34,605 bases of DNA from Prosthecobacter debontii (GTDB lineage: Bacteria > Verrucomicrobiota > Verrucomicrobiia > Verrucomicrobiales > Akkermansiaceae), in contig CAMBPB010000029.1 in NCBI GenBank assembly GCA_945869465.1, positions 1 through 34,605 on the forward strand. Reading direction: 5' to 3'. Shown here one piece after another: positions 19,908-27,500 of the stretch (positions are counted from its first letter, which is position 1; each line of letters begins with the position of its first letter). The position numbers were made by a program, and so were the translations under genes. The notes beneath the pieces are model-generated. The model was not told where the DNA came from, searched no databases, and saw only the letters and a list, made by a program, of their open reading frames with translations.

Positions 19908-20080
19908 CCATCGCATTCGGGTGCTCCGGCATGGTATGGCGGCAGCAGAATCCCTTATCACCCAAAATCAAACCCGCGGGACGAGGCCATTCCGGCGTCT
20001 CGATCAAACCGAAATCCGAAACAGTTGACCTCGCAAATTTTCCCTTGCGCGGGTCATCATGCACGGCGAGAAGATCCACC

Positions 20081-20698
20081 ATGACGACCTGCCTGCTCAC
20101 CCACCCGCTAACGACCTTTGTCGCAGGCATCATCGTGACTGTTGGATTGCTCGGATTTCTAGTGAGTTCCTGCGCCGGGCCGAATCGCTCCCAGACCGAA
20201 GTCGCGGCCTACCACCAACAACTCAAATCCGCCGGCTCGAGCGTGCCGGCTGCCGGCAGCGACGGGGAACTCGCCGCCATCGAGCGCTTCAAGGCGTTCC
20301 TGCAACACATCGGTGACGCCGCGGCCGTCCACGAAAACACCCGCAAGGTCTATGCGCAGGACGCGTTTCTCGATGATACGCTCGTCAGCCATCACGGAGC
20401 CGCGGACATCGAAGCCTATTTCGCAAAAACCAGCGGCGTGATGACCCACTACCAGGTCACCATCGACGACGTCGCCCGCTCCGGCAGCGATCATTACTTC
20501 CGCTGGACGATGGTCTTCTCCGCACCCGCCCTCGCCGGGGGCAAGCCGGTGCATTCGACGGGAATCAGCCAAGTGCGCTTCAACCCGGAGGGCAAGGTCG
20601 CCATCCATCAGGACTTCTGGGACTCTGGAAAAAATTTCTACCGCCACCTGCCTGTCGCCGGCGGGGTGATCGGTTTCATCCGCAAACGTCTTCAATAG
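20081..20698 (+). CDS. Lipoprotein with NTF2/SnoaL-like domain
   Basis: The start at 20081 (MTTCLLTHPLTTFVAGIIV) gives 205 residues with a hydrophobic signal and a lipobox FLVSSCAG, so a lipoprotein is likely. Residues about 65-205 form an NTF2-like domain (AIERFKAFLQHIGDAAAVHENTRKVYAQD, FLDDTLVSHHGAADIEAYF, VHSTGISQVRFN, DFWDSGKNFYRHLPVAGG). Proteobacterial DUF1365/CFA clusters typically include an NTF2-like protein ending in this WD..FYRxLPVxG pattern. It is separated from the desaturase by 20 bp and probably leads the operon. Its biochemical role is unknown; lipid binding at the membrane surface is a guess. The 173 bp upstream shows a TTGACC at about 20022 but no convincing promoter. Confidence 0.72.
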   Translation: MTTCLLTHPLTTFVAGIIVTVGLLGFLVSSCAGPNRSQTEVAAYHQQLKSAGSSVPAAGSDGELAAIERFKAFLQHIGDAAAVHENTRKVYAQDAFLDDTLVSHHGAADIEAYFAKTSGVMTHYQVTIDDVARSGSDHYFRWTMVFSAPALAGGKPVHSTGISQVRFNPEGKVAIHQDFWDSGKNFYRHLPVAGGVIGFIRKRLQ

Positions 20699-20718
20699 AC
20701 CTACCCCCTCAGCCGTCC

Positions 20719-21717
20719 ATGCCAAACACCCGCACCTTCCCCCGAATGTTGCTCCATGCCGGGAAAACCCTCGTCACAACCGTGTGCGTTTGGCTGGATT
20801 CCGATTTCCGCCGGGCAAGCGCACCCGATCCGAAGGACCTGCCTGAAGTACTGAATTGGCAGCGCACCCTGCCCTTCATCTTCCTCCACCTCGGCTGCCT
20901 CGCTGTCATTTGGGTGGGCGCGTCACCCATACCGGTGGCCGCCGCGGTGTTTCTCTATCTGATCCGGATGTTCGCCATCACCGGATTCTATCACCGTTAT
21001 TTCTCCCACCGCTCCTTCAAGACCACGCGCACCTGCCAGTTTCTCTTTGCTGTCCTAGGTAACAGCTCGATGCAACGCGGCGCGCTGTGGTGGGCGGCCA
21101 CCCACCGTCACCATCACAAGCACTCCGATGAAGAGACCGACATGCATTCGCCGAGAGTCCACGGGTTCCTCTGGTCCCACATCGGCTGGCTGACCTCGAT
21201 GAAAAATTTCCCGACCGCCTACAAGAACATTCCCGACCTGAGCCGTTACCCGGAGCTGGTGTTCCTCAACCGCTACGACCAGACGGTGCCCTTCGCCTAC
21301 GGCCTGCTGATGTGGGGGCTCGGCGTTCTGTTGGAAAATCGGTTCCCCGCCGCCGGAGTCACCGCCGGACAGTTTTTCGTCTGGACCTTCTTCGTCAGCA
21401 CCACGGTGCTGCTGCACGGCACGCTGTTCATCAATTCACTCGCCCACCTCTGGGGCAGTCGTCGCTATCAGACCGATGACGACAGCCGCAACAGCCTGCT
21501 GCTTGCGTTCATCACGCTCGGCGAAGGTTGGCATAACAACCATCACCGCTATCCCCATTCGGTGCGCCAGGGTTTCCACTGGTGGGAAATGGACCCCACC
21601 TACTACGGCCTCAAGCTGCTCTCATGGACCGGGCTGATCTGGGACCTGCGGCCGGTGCCAATGGCGGTCATGGAAGAAAGCCGCGCGGCTTCACCCAATC
21701 ACCCGGAAAACGCATGA
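20719..21717 (+). CDS. Membrane acyl-CoA/acyl-lipid desaturase
   Basis: The 332-residue integral membrane di-iron enzyme has three His boxes: HRYFSH (92-97), HRHHHKH (129-135) and HNNHH (272-276), plus paired TM segments (about 51-85, 190-240). This is the delta-9 stearoyl-CoA desaturase-like family, which adds a cis double bond to saturated acyl chains using O2 and an electron donor. Basic and aromatic residues follow the first box as in bacterial DesC/Ole1-like members. It leads a chain of ATGA-overlapping genes for lipid modification, so its product is probably the substrate of the methyltransferases downstream. Length is normal. Regiospecificity cannot be read from sequence. Confidence 0.92.
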   Translation: MPNTRTFPRMLLHAGKTLVTTVCVWLDSDFRRASAPDPKDLPEVLNWQRTLPFIFLHLGCLAVIWVGASPIPVAAAVFLYLIRMFAITGFYHRYFSHRSFKTTRTCQFLFAVLGNSSMQRGALWWAATHRHHHKHSDEETDMHSPRVHGFLWSHIGWLTSMKNFPTAYKNIPDLSRYPELVFLNRYDQTVPFAYGLLMWGLGVLLENRFPAAGVTAGQFFVWTFFVSTTVLLHGTLFINSLAHLWGSRRYQTDDDSRNSLLLAFITLGEGWHNNHHRYPHSVRQGFHWWEMDPTYYGLKLLSWTGLIWDLRPVPMAVMEESRAASPNHPENA

Positions 21718-22997
21718 CCCGACAGCACATTGCCATCGTCGGGAGCGGCATCTCGGGTCTTGCCTGCGCCCGGTTTCTAAGTCGCGAGCATGACATCACG
21801 GTCTTCGAAAAGGACCCGCGCGCCGGCGGCCACGCGCACACCGTGGTGGTGGAGGAGCACGGCCGCAAGATCCCGGTGGACACCGGTTTCATGGTTTATA
21901 ACGAGGTCACCTATCCGTTGCTCACCCGCCTGTTCCGGGAACTCGATGTTAGAACCAAAGCAACCTCCATGTCGTTCAGCGTCCAGCATGTGGCGGACGG
22001 GCTGGAGTTCAATGGCAGCAACCTCAATCTGCTCTTCGGCCAGCGCCGCAATCTCCTCAACGCCCGCTTCTGGAGGATGCTGGTGCAAATCGCCCGCTTC
22101 AACCGCGAAACCGTCGCGGAACTAGCCCGCCCCGCCTACGGCGAGATGACCTTGCGCGATTACGTCGACGCCCGCGGTTATGGCCAGGACTTCCTTCATT
22201 GGTATCTCTCGCCGATGGCCGCCGCCGTCTGGTCTAGCCCGCCTGAGCGTATCGAGAATTTCCCCGCCCGAACCTTGATGCGCTTCTGGCACAATCATGG
22301 GTTTCTCGGCCTCGATACCCAACACCCTTGGCGCACCGTGGACCAGGGATCCCGGTGTTATGTTGAAAAACTGATCGCCCCCTTCGAACACCGCATCCAC
22401 CGGGACTCCGCCGTGCGCTCGATCTCCCGCCTGCCTGATGGAAAATCACGACTCACCCTCAACGATGGCAGCCACCAGGCGTTCGACCGCGTGGTGATCG
22501 CCGCCCACGGCGACCAAGCCTTGCAAATGCTCGAAGACCCCACCGCAACCGAGACCAGTCTGTTAGGATGTTTCCACTATCAATCCAACGAGGCCGTGCT
22601 CCACTCCGATCCATCGTTCATGCCCGCAACCCGCCGCTGCCGGGCCTCTTGGAACTACCGGGTGGAACCCGGCTCCGACGGCACTCACCGCTATTCCACC
22701 CATTACTGGATGAACAGCCTGCAAGGCGTCTCCGGGCACACCCCCTACTTCGTCTCGATCAATCCGCCGTCGCCACCCGCCGAGGGCACCGTCAAACGGC
22801 GGCTGAACTATGAACACCCGCTGTTCGACCTGGCGGCCATCGCAGCCCAAGCCAGGCTGCCCGAACTGCATGCCGATGGCATCCATACCGGCCGCTATTT
22901 CTGCGGTGCCTGGCAGCGTCACGGATTCCATGAAGACGGGATCTGGTCGGCGGAACGCGCTTGTCAGGAAATCCTGGGGAAAGACCCGTGGTCATGA
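21714..22997 (+). CDS. FAD-dependent amine-oxidase-like oxidoreductase
   Basis: This 427-residue protein starts with a dinucleotide-binding motif IAIVGSGISGLACARFL, followed by VFEKDPRAGGHAHTV and VDTGFMVYNEVTYP, typical of the NAD(P)/FAD amine-oxidase-like proteins that sit beside DUF1365 and CFA genes. The start codon overlaps the desaturase stop (ATGA). A Glu-Lys pair binding FAD ribose (EKD at about 38-40) and GGHAH are visible. In related proteobacterial clusters the homologue acts in membrane lipid modification, with the reaction not firmly established. By context it may oxidise or desaturate the acyl chain or a methylated intermediate. A GTG extension upstream lies inside the desaturase and is rejected. 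Confidence 0.88.
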   Translation: MTRQHIAIVGSGISGLACARFLSREHDITVFEKDPRAGGHAHTVVVEEHGRKIPVDTGFMVYNEVTYPLLTRLFRELDVRTKATSMSFSVQHVADGLEFNGSNLNLLFGQRRNLLNARFWRMLVQIARFNRETVAELARPAYGEMTLRDYVDARGYGQDFLHWYLSPMAAAVWSSPPERIENFPARTLMRFWHNHGFLGLDTQHPWRTVDQGSRCYVEKLIAPFEHRIHRDSAVRSISRLPDGKSRLTLNDGSHQAFDRVVIAAHGDQALQMLEDPTATETSLLGCFHYQSNEAVLHSDPSFMPATRRCRASWNYRVEPGSDGTHRYSTHYWMNSLQGVSGHTPYFVSINPPSPPAEGTVKRRLNYEHPLFDLAAIAAQARLPELHADGIHTGRYFCGAWQRHGFHEDGIWSAERACQEILGKDPWS

Positions 22998-23788
22998 ACT
23001 CGCTTTACGAATGCTGCGTAACCCACTGCCGACTGAAGCCGCAGCGGCACGACTTCACCTATCAGGTGTTCATGCTCGGCATCGACCTCGATGATCTTCC
23101 CTCCCTCGCCCGGCGCATCCCATGGCTCGGCCACAATCGTTTCAATTTTTTTTCGATCGATGATCGCGACCACGTGGCCCTCGGCGAACCTGGCGGCATC
23201 CGCCCGAATCTCGTCCGCTGGCTGTCGGATCAAGGCATCGCCTGTCCGCCCGATGCGCGCATCCAACTGCTCACCTTCCCGCGGGTGTTCGGCTATGGTT
23301 TCAATCCAGTGTCGTTTTACTACATCCGCAGCGCCGATGGGCACCCGCTCATCGCCGTGGCCGAAGTGGTCAACACGTTCCGGGAAATGAAACTCTACGC
23401 GCTGGACGTGATCGGCGGCGACGGGCTCTGGCACCGACGGGTGGCCAAGAATTTCTATGTCTCGCCGTTTTCCGATCCGGGCATGGAATTCGAATTCCGC
23501 ATCGGGCTTCCCGAGTCACAATGGCGCGTCAACATCGATGTGCATGACGGCTCCGGGCGCGTGATGCTCACCGCCATGCGCGGCAACCAACACTCTCTAA
23601 CATCAGGACGCCTGCTTTGGTATGCCTGCAAGTATCCCGCCCTGTCCTTGAAAATCATCGGCCTCATCCATTGGCATGCCTTGCGGTTGTGGTTGAAACG
23701 CGTGCCGTTGGTCCGCAAGGCCGCCCGCCGCGAGGCTCAACTTGACGTGATGCGCCCCCACTCCAGCCTCAACCAACACCAACCATGA
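22994..23788 (+). CDS. DUF1365 family protein
   Basis: The 264-residue protein (MNSLYECCVTHCRLKPQRHDFTYQVFM) has the family pattern: HxRxxPxxHxFxYxVFM at the N-terminus, the RFNFFSIDDRDHVALG segment, LLTFPRVFGYGFNPVSFYYI near 95-115, EVVNTFREMKLY, and KNFYVSPFSDPGMEFEF. DUF1365 has no established catalytic activity but is almost always next to a CFA-family methyltransferase and the FAD protein. It overlaps the FAD gene and the methyltransferase by ATGA on each side, so it is translationally tied to both. It is most plausibly a lipid-binding accessory or enzyme of the same modification. A start 33 bp upstream is rejected because it would lie in the preceding gene. Confidence 0.93.
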   Translation: MNSLYECCVTHCRLKPQRHDFTYQVFMLGIDLDDLPSLARRIPWLGHNRFNFFSIDDRDHVALGEPGGIRPNLVRWLSDQGIACPPDARIQLLTFPRVFGYGFNPVSFYYIRSADGHPLIAVAEVVNTFREMKLYALDVIGGDGLWHRRVAKNFYVSPFSDPGMEFEFRIGLPESQWRVNIDVHDGSGRVMLTAMRGNQHSLTSGRLLWYACKYPALSLKIIGLIHWHALRLWLKRVPLVRKAARREAQLDVMRPHSSLNQHQP

Positions 23789-25086
23789 ACGCGCTTGCCG
23801 AGCTCAAAACCGACTTCGTCCCCATCCAATCCACCACCGTTCCCGCCTTGGGCTTCACCGAACGCATGGTGGTGCGTCTGTTGGAAAAAATGCCTCGCGG
23901 TGGACTGCGCCTGGAACATTCCGATGGCCGCGTCCGCCACTTCGGCCAAGCCGGTGCTCCCGTCACCGCGCGGGTGACCCTGCATGATGACACGGAGTTT
24001 TTCAAACGCTGCGCCTTCTATGGCAATGTCGGACTTGGCGAGGCCTACACCGCCGGCCTGTGGGATACCGACAACATCGCAGCAGTGATGGAGTGGTTCA
24101 TTGATAACATGAACGCCCTGCAGGGGTCCGACACCTCGTCCACCAGCCTGCCGGGTGTGAACCTGCTGAAAATCGTCAACTGGTTCCGTCACCTCAAGCG
24201 CGACAACACGCTCGCGACAAGCCGCAGGAACATCGCCGAACACTATGACCTAGGCAACAGCTTCTATCAACTCTGGCTGGACCCCGGCATGACCTATTCC
24301 AGCGCGCGCTTTGATTTCCCCCAACAACCGCTTGAAGACGCCCAGCGCGGGAAATACGCGGCGCTGTGCCAAAAACTCAAACTGCGTCCGGGCGAACACG
24401 TGCTTGAGATCGGTTGCGGCTGGGGCGGCTTCGCGGTGCATGCCGCCAAACACCACGGCTGCCGCATCACCGGCCTAACCATTTCTGACGCCCAGGCGGC
24501 CTATGCCCGCGAACGGGTCGCCCGGGAAGGATTGCAGGACCTCATCGAGATCCGCATCCAAGACTACCGCCACGTCACTGGAAATTTCGACAAAATCGCT
24601 TCGATTGAAATGCTGGAAGCGGTCGGCGACAAACATCACCAGACGTTTTTCTCAAAATGCGCCGAAGTGCTCGCACCGGATGGATTGCTGGGCATCCAGA
24701 TGATCACGGTGCCGGACTGCCGCTATGGCAGCTTGAAACAGGGGGTCGATTGGATTCAACGGCATATCTTTCCCGGGTCACTGTTGCTGAGTGTCGGACG
24801 GATCAACGAGGTGCTGCTCAAAACCGGCGACCTCTTTTTGCACCATCTTGAAGACCTCGGCGCGGACTACGCCCGGACGCTGGCCGCCTGGCATGGGCAA
24901 TTCAATGCCGCAAGGACGCGGGTCGAGGCGCTTGGTTTCGACGAGTCGTTCATCCGATCGTGGAATTACTACCTGAAATACTGCGAGGCAGGTTTCGCCA
25001 CCGGCAACATTTCAGTGGTGCAGGCGATCTACACCCGACCTAACAATCCCCGGCTCCGCGGCATCACCCGCCATTCAATTCCATGA
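23785..25086 (+). CDS. CFA-synthase-family SAM methyltransferase (DUF1365-linked)
   Basis: The 433-residue protein has an N-terminal lipid-binding domain (RLLEKMPRGGLRLEHSDGRVRHFG), a conserved HYDLGNSFYQLWLDPGMTYSSARF (153-176) and SAM motif EIGCGWGGF (208-216), then IASIEMLEAVG with E277 and WIQRHIFPG. Compared with E. coli CFA synthase, the active-site Cys in YSCAYW is Ser here (YSSARF) and the His in LLHTIG is missing (GIQMITV), so it belongs to the DUF1365-linked subfamily and not to classic Cfa. Such enzymes methylate or cyclopropanate unsaturated acyl chains in phospholipids; the methyltransferase of furan fatty acid synthesis belongs to this wider family. It overlaps both neighbours by ATGA. 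Confidence 0.92.
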   Translation: MNALAELKTDFVPIQSTTVPALGFTERMVVRLLEKMPRGGLRLEHSDGRVRHFGQAGAPVTARVTLHDDTEFFKRCAFYGNVGLGEAYTAGLWDTDNIAAVMEWFIDNMNALQGSDTSSTSLPGVNLLKIVNWFRHLKRDNTLATSRRNIAEHYDLGNSFYQLWLDPGMTYSSARFDFPQQPLEDAQRGKYAALCQKLKLRPGEHVLEIGCGWGGFAVHAAKHHGCRITGLTISDAQAAYARERVAREGLQDLIEIRIQDYRHVTGNFDKIASIEMLEAVGDKHHQTFFSKCAEVLAPDGLLGIQMITVPDCRYGSLKQGVDWIQRHIFPGSLLLSVGRINEVLLKTGDLFLHHLEDLGADYARTLAAWHGQFNAARTRVEALGFDESFIRSWNYYLKYCEAGFATGNISVVQAIYTRPNNPRLRGITRHSIP

Positions 25087-25604
25087 TTGCGGATGTGGAG
25101 AACCCCGGCGCTCTGGCCAAACCCGGCCGCCTGCGCCGCTGGTTGATCGGGCCGGTAACCGCGCAACTGTCGCGCGGCACCTCCCCCGGGCGCCTGGCGT
25201 GGACCATCGCGCTCGGGATCGTGCTCGGCGTTTTTCCGATCATGGGAACCACCACGCTGGTCTGTTTGTCCGCTGGCTGGCTGCTGCGCCTCAACCAGCC
25301 GGTGCTGCAGGTCTTCCGTGCGGTCGTCTATCCGCTGCACCTCGCGCTGATTCTCGTCTTCATCCGGTTAGGTGAACAATTGCATGGAGTCCCGCTGATT
25401 CAATTTTCCATTCCGCAGCTCCTGGGCCGCTTCAAGGATGACCCGCTGCAATTTGCCCGGGATTTCGGCATGGCCGCGTGGCACGGCGTGACGGCATGGC
25501 TGCTGGTCGCGCCGGTGGCCGTCGTCCTGATCAAACTCGCGGTCCTGCCATTGTTGCGGCGCATGGCGCGGGCCAGCGCCAAACGCGAGGAGGCCGCACG
25601 ATGA
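25083..25604 (+). CDS. DUF2062 membrane protein
   Basis: The 173-residue protein has a basic amphipathic N-terminus, then WTIALGIVLGVFPIMGTTTLVCLSAGWLLRLNQPVLQ, the hallmark of DUF2062, with TM segments at about 38-60, 75-97 and 140-165. The function is unknown; family members often sit with lipid or glycosyltransferase genes. It overlaps the methyltransferase before it and the DUF1295 gene after it by ATGA, which ties it tightly to the lipid operon. It is not one of the usual members of the DUF1365/CFA cluster as I recall it, so its presence may hint at transport or membrane positioning of the modified lipid. Confidence 0.88.
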   Translation: MIADVENPGALAKPGRLRRWLIGPVTAQLSRGTSPGRLAWTIALGIVLGVFPIMGTTTLVCLSAGWLLRLNQPVLQVFRAVVYPLHLALILVFIRLGEQLHGVPLIQFSIPQLLGRFKDDPLQFARDFGMAAWHGVTAWLLVAPVAVVLIKLAVLPLLRRMARASAKREEAAR

Positions 25605-26389
25605 ATGCTTGGCCGCTCATCGCCCCCGGCACGGGGCTCATGGTGCTGGTATTCGTCCTCGCCTGGGTATGGGCGCGCCGCATTGACAACTATTCGCTGG
25701 TGGACGCAGTCTGGGCCTATGGCATCGGTCTAACGGGATGCCTGTGGCTCGTGATGGGTGGCGGCCTATCGTGGAAAATCGGCGTGGCCGCCATGCTGCT
25801 CGCCATGTGGAGTCTGCGCTTGGGATCGCATCTGCAACGGCGCATCCGCCGTGCCCATCCGGAAGAGGATGCCCGCTATGTGAAACTGCGCGAAGTTTGG
25901 CAAGGCCGCGTGGCCACCGCATTCCTTGGGTTTTTCCTCGCCCAGGCCGCCTCGGTGATCCTGCTGGCCCTGCCCTTTCTCATGATCGCCACCGATCCGG
26001 ACGGCTCGTGGAGCCCCTGGGAAACCGCCGGGCTGCTGGCCTGTCTGGCGGGCATCGCGGGCGAGAGTCTGGCGGATTCCCAAATGGCGCGCTTCAAGCT
26101 CGCGCACCATGGCCCTGCCGCCGTTTGCCAGCAAGGCCTCTGGCGCTACTCCCGGCATCCGAACTACTTTTTCGAGGCGCTCATCTGGAGCGGATTCTAT
26201 CTGTTTGCCTGCGGCTCCGCATGGGGCTGGGCCACGGTTCACGCGCCGCTGGCCATCATCTATCTGCTGCTGCGCGTCACCGGCATTCCTCCGACCGAAG
26301 CCGCGGCGGTGCTCCGCAAGGGCGATGCCTACCGTCGCTATCAGGAAACCACCAGCGCGTTCATCCCCTGGCCTCCAAAACACCACTGA
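25601..26389 (+). CDS. DUF1295 membrane reductase-like protein
   Basis: The 262-residue polytopic protein starts at the ATG overlapping the DUF2062 stop ([24 protein letters not shown]). It has about six TM segments and the DUF1295/steroid 5-alpha-reductase-like C-terminal motif [20 protein letters not shown] near 187-206, which binds NADPH in the wider family. DUF1295 proteins are a common member of the DUF1365/CFA cluster. A role in reducing an unsaturated or methylene lipid intermediate is inferred from fold only. A longer frame reaching back into the DUF2062 gene is rejected. Confidence 0.9.
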   Translation: MNAWPLIAPGTGLMVLVFVLAWVWARRIDNYSLVDAVWAYGIGLTGCLWLVMGGGLSWKIGVAAMLLAMWSLRLGSHLQRRIRRAHPEEDARYVKLREVWQGRVATAFLGFFLAQAASVILLALPFLMIATDPDGSWSPWETAGLLACLAGIAGESLADSQMARFKLAHHGPAAVCQQGLWRYSRHPNYFFEALIWSGFYLFACGSAWGWATVHAPLAIIYLLLRVTGIPPTEAAAVLRKGDAYRRYQETTSAFIPWPPKHH

Positions 26390-26396
26390 CCCCACC

Positions 26397-27437
26397 ATGA
26401 TCCGCACCGACGACCTGCTCGCCAAGGGCCTCATCCCCGACGCCCTGATCCGCATTGGAATCCGCCACCGGCTTGCCGGGACCCTCACCCCATTCGGGCA
26501 ACTCGACTGCGGGCAACGGCAAGAACTGCTGATGCGCCACATCGCGGAACTCCGCGCAAGCCCTGTGGCGATCTCGACGGACGAAGCCAACGAACAACAT
26601 TACGAATTGCCCACCCGCTTCTTCACCCGCGTCCTCGGCACGCACATGAAATACAGTTCGGGATACTGGGACCCGGGCGTCACCGACATCGAGACCTCCG
26701 AGGCCCGCATGCTCGCGCTCACCTGCGAACGCGCCGGCCTGCAGGACGGCCAGCGCATCCTCGAACTCGGCTGCGGGTGGGGATCGCTCACGCTGTGGAT
26801 GGCCGCCCGATTTCCAAATGCGAAAATCACCGCCGTCTCTAATTCCCGCACCCAGAAGCAACACATCGACTCGCAACTCGCCGCCCGCGGACTCACCAAC
26901 GTCACGGTCAGGACCGCCAACATGGTGCATTACGCCGGCGAAGGCGACGAGCAGTTCGACCGCGTGGTATCGGTCGAGATGTTCGAGCACATGAAAAACT
27001 ATCAGGAACTGCTGGCGCGGATCGCGCGCTGGCTGAAACCCGGCGGCGCCTTGTTCGTGCACATCTTCACCCACCGCGAGTATGCCTATCACTACGAGGC
27101 GGAGGGCGAGGACGACTGGATGGCCCGCTATTTTTTCACCGGAGGGCAAATGCCTTCGGACGACTTGCTGCTCTATTTTCAGGACGACCTGCGGATCGAG
27201 CAGCACTGGCAGGTGAATGGCACCCACTATCAGAAAACCTCCGAAGCCTGGCTCGCCCGGATGGATGCGGCGCGCGACGAACTGCTGCCACTGATCCGCG
27301 AGACCTATGGCGAGGAGCAACAAACCCGGTGGTGGACTTACTGGCGCGTGTTCTTCATGGCCTGCGCGGAATTGTGGGGATACCGCAACGGCGAGGAATG
27401 GATCGTTTCCCATTACCGTTTCCGCAAACCGGGCTGA
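26397..27437 (+). CDS. CFA-family methyltransferase, coclaurine-NMT-like
   Basis: The 346-residue protein has [24 protein letters not shown] motif [11 protein letters not shown] (123-131), [41 protein letters not shown] and [10 protein letters not shown]. These match, motif for motif, the plant coclaurine N-methyltransferase-like branch of the CFA superfamily more than bacterial Cfa. As in the first methyltransferase, Ser stands where classic CFA synthase has Cys. It lacks the N-terminal lipid-binding domain of the first enzyme. The 7-bp gap after DUF1295 makes co-transcription very likely. Its acceptor may be a second unsaturated position, another lipid or an amine head group; this cannot be read from the sequence. 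The stretch before 26397 in this frame is shadow of DUF1295. Confidence 0.9.
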   Translation: MIRTDDLLAKGLIPDALIRIGIRHRLAGTLTPFGQLDCGQRQELLMRHIAELRASPVAISTDEANEQHYELPTRFFTRVLGTHMKYSSGYWDPGVTDIETSEARMLALTCERAGLQDGQRILELGCGWGSLTLWMAARFPNAKITAVSNSRTQKQHIDSQLAARGLTNVTVRTANMVHYAGEGDEQFDRVVSVEMFEHMKNYQELLARIARWLKPGGALFVHIFTHREYAYHYEAEGEDDWMARYFFTGGQMPSDDLLLYFQDDLRIEQHWQVNGTHYQKTSEAWLARMDAARDELLPLIRETYGEEQQTRWWTYWRVFFMACAELWGYRNGEEWIVSHYRFRKPG

Positions 27438-27500
27438 CCCGCCCGGCTGGTCTCCGGGGCGGCGCAAAAAACACTCCTCCCGCCGCGTATCATCGGGTCC

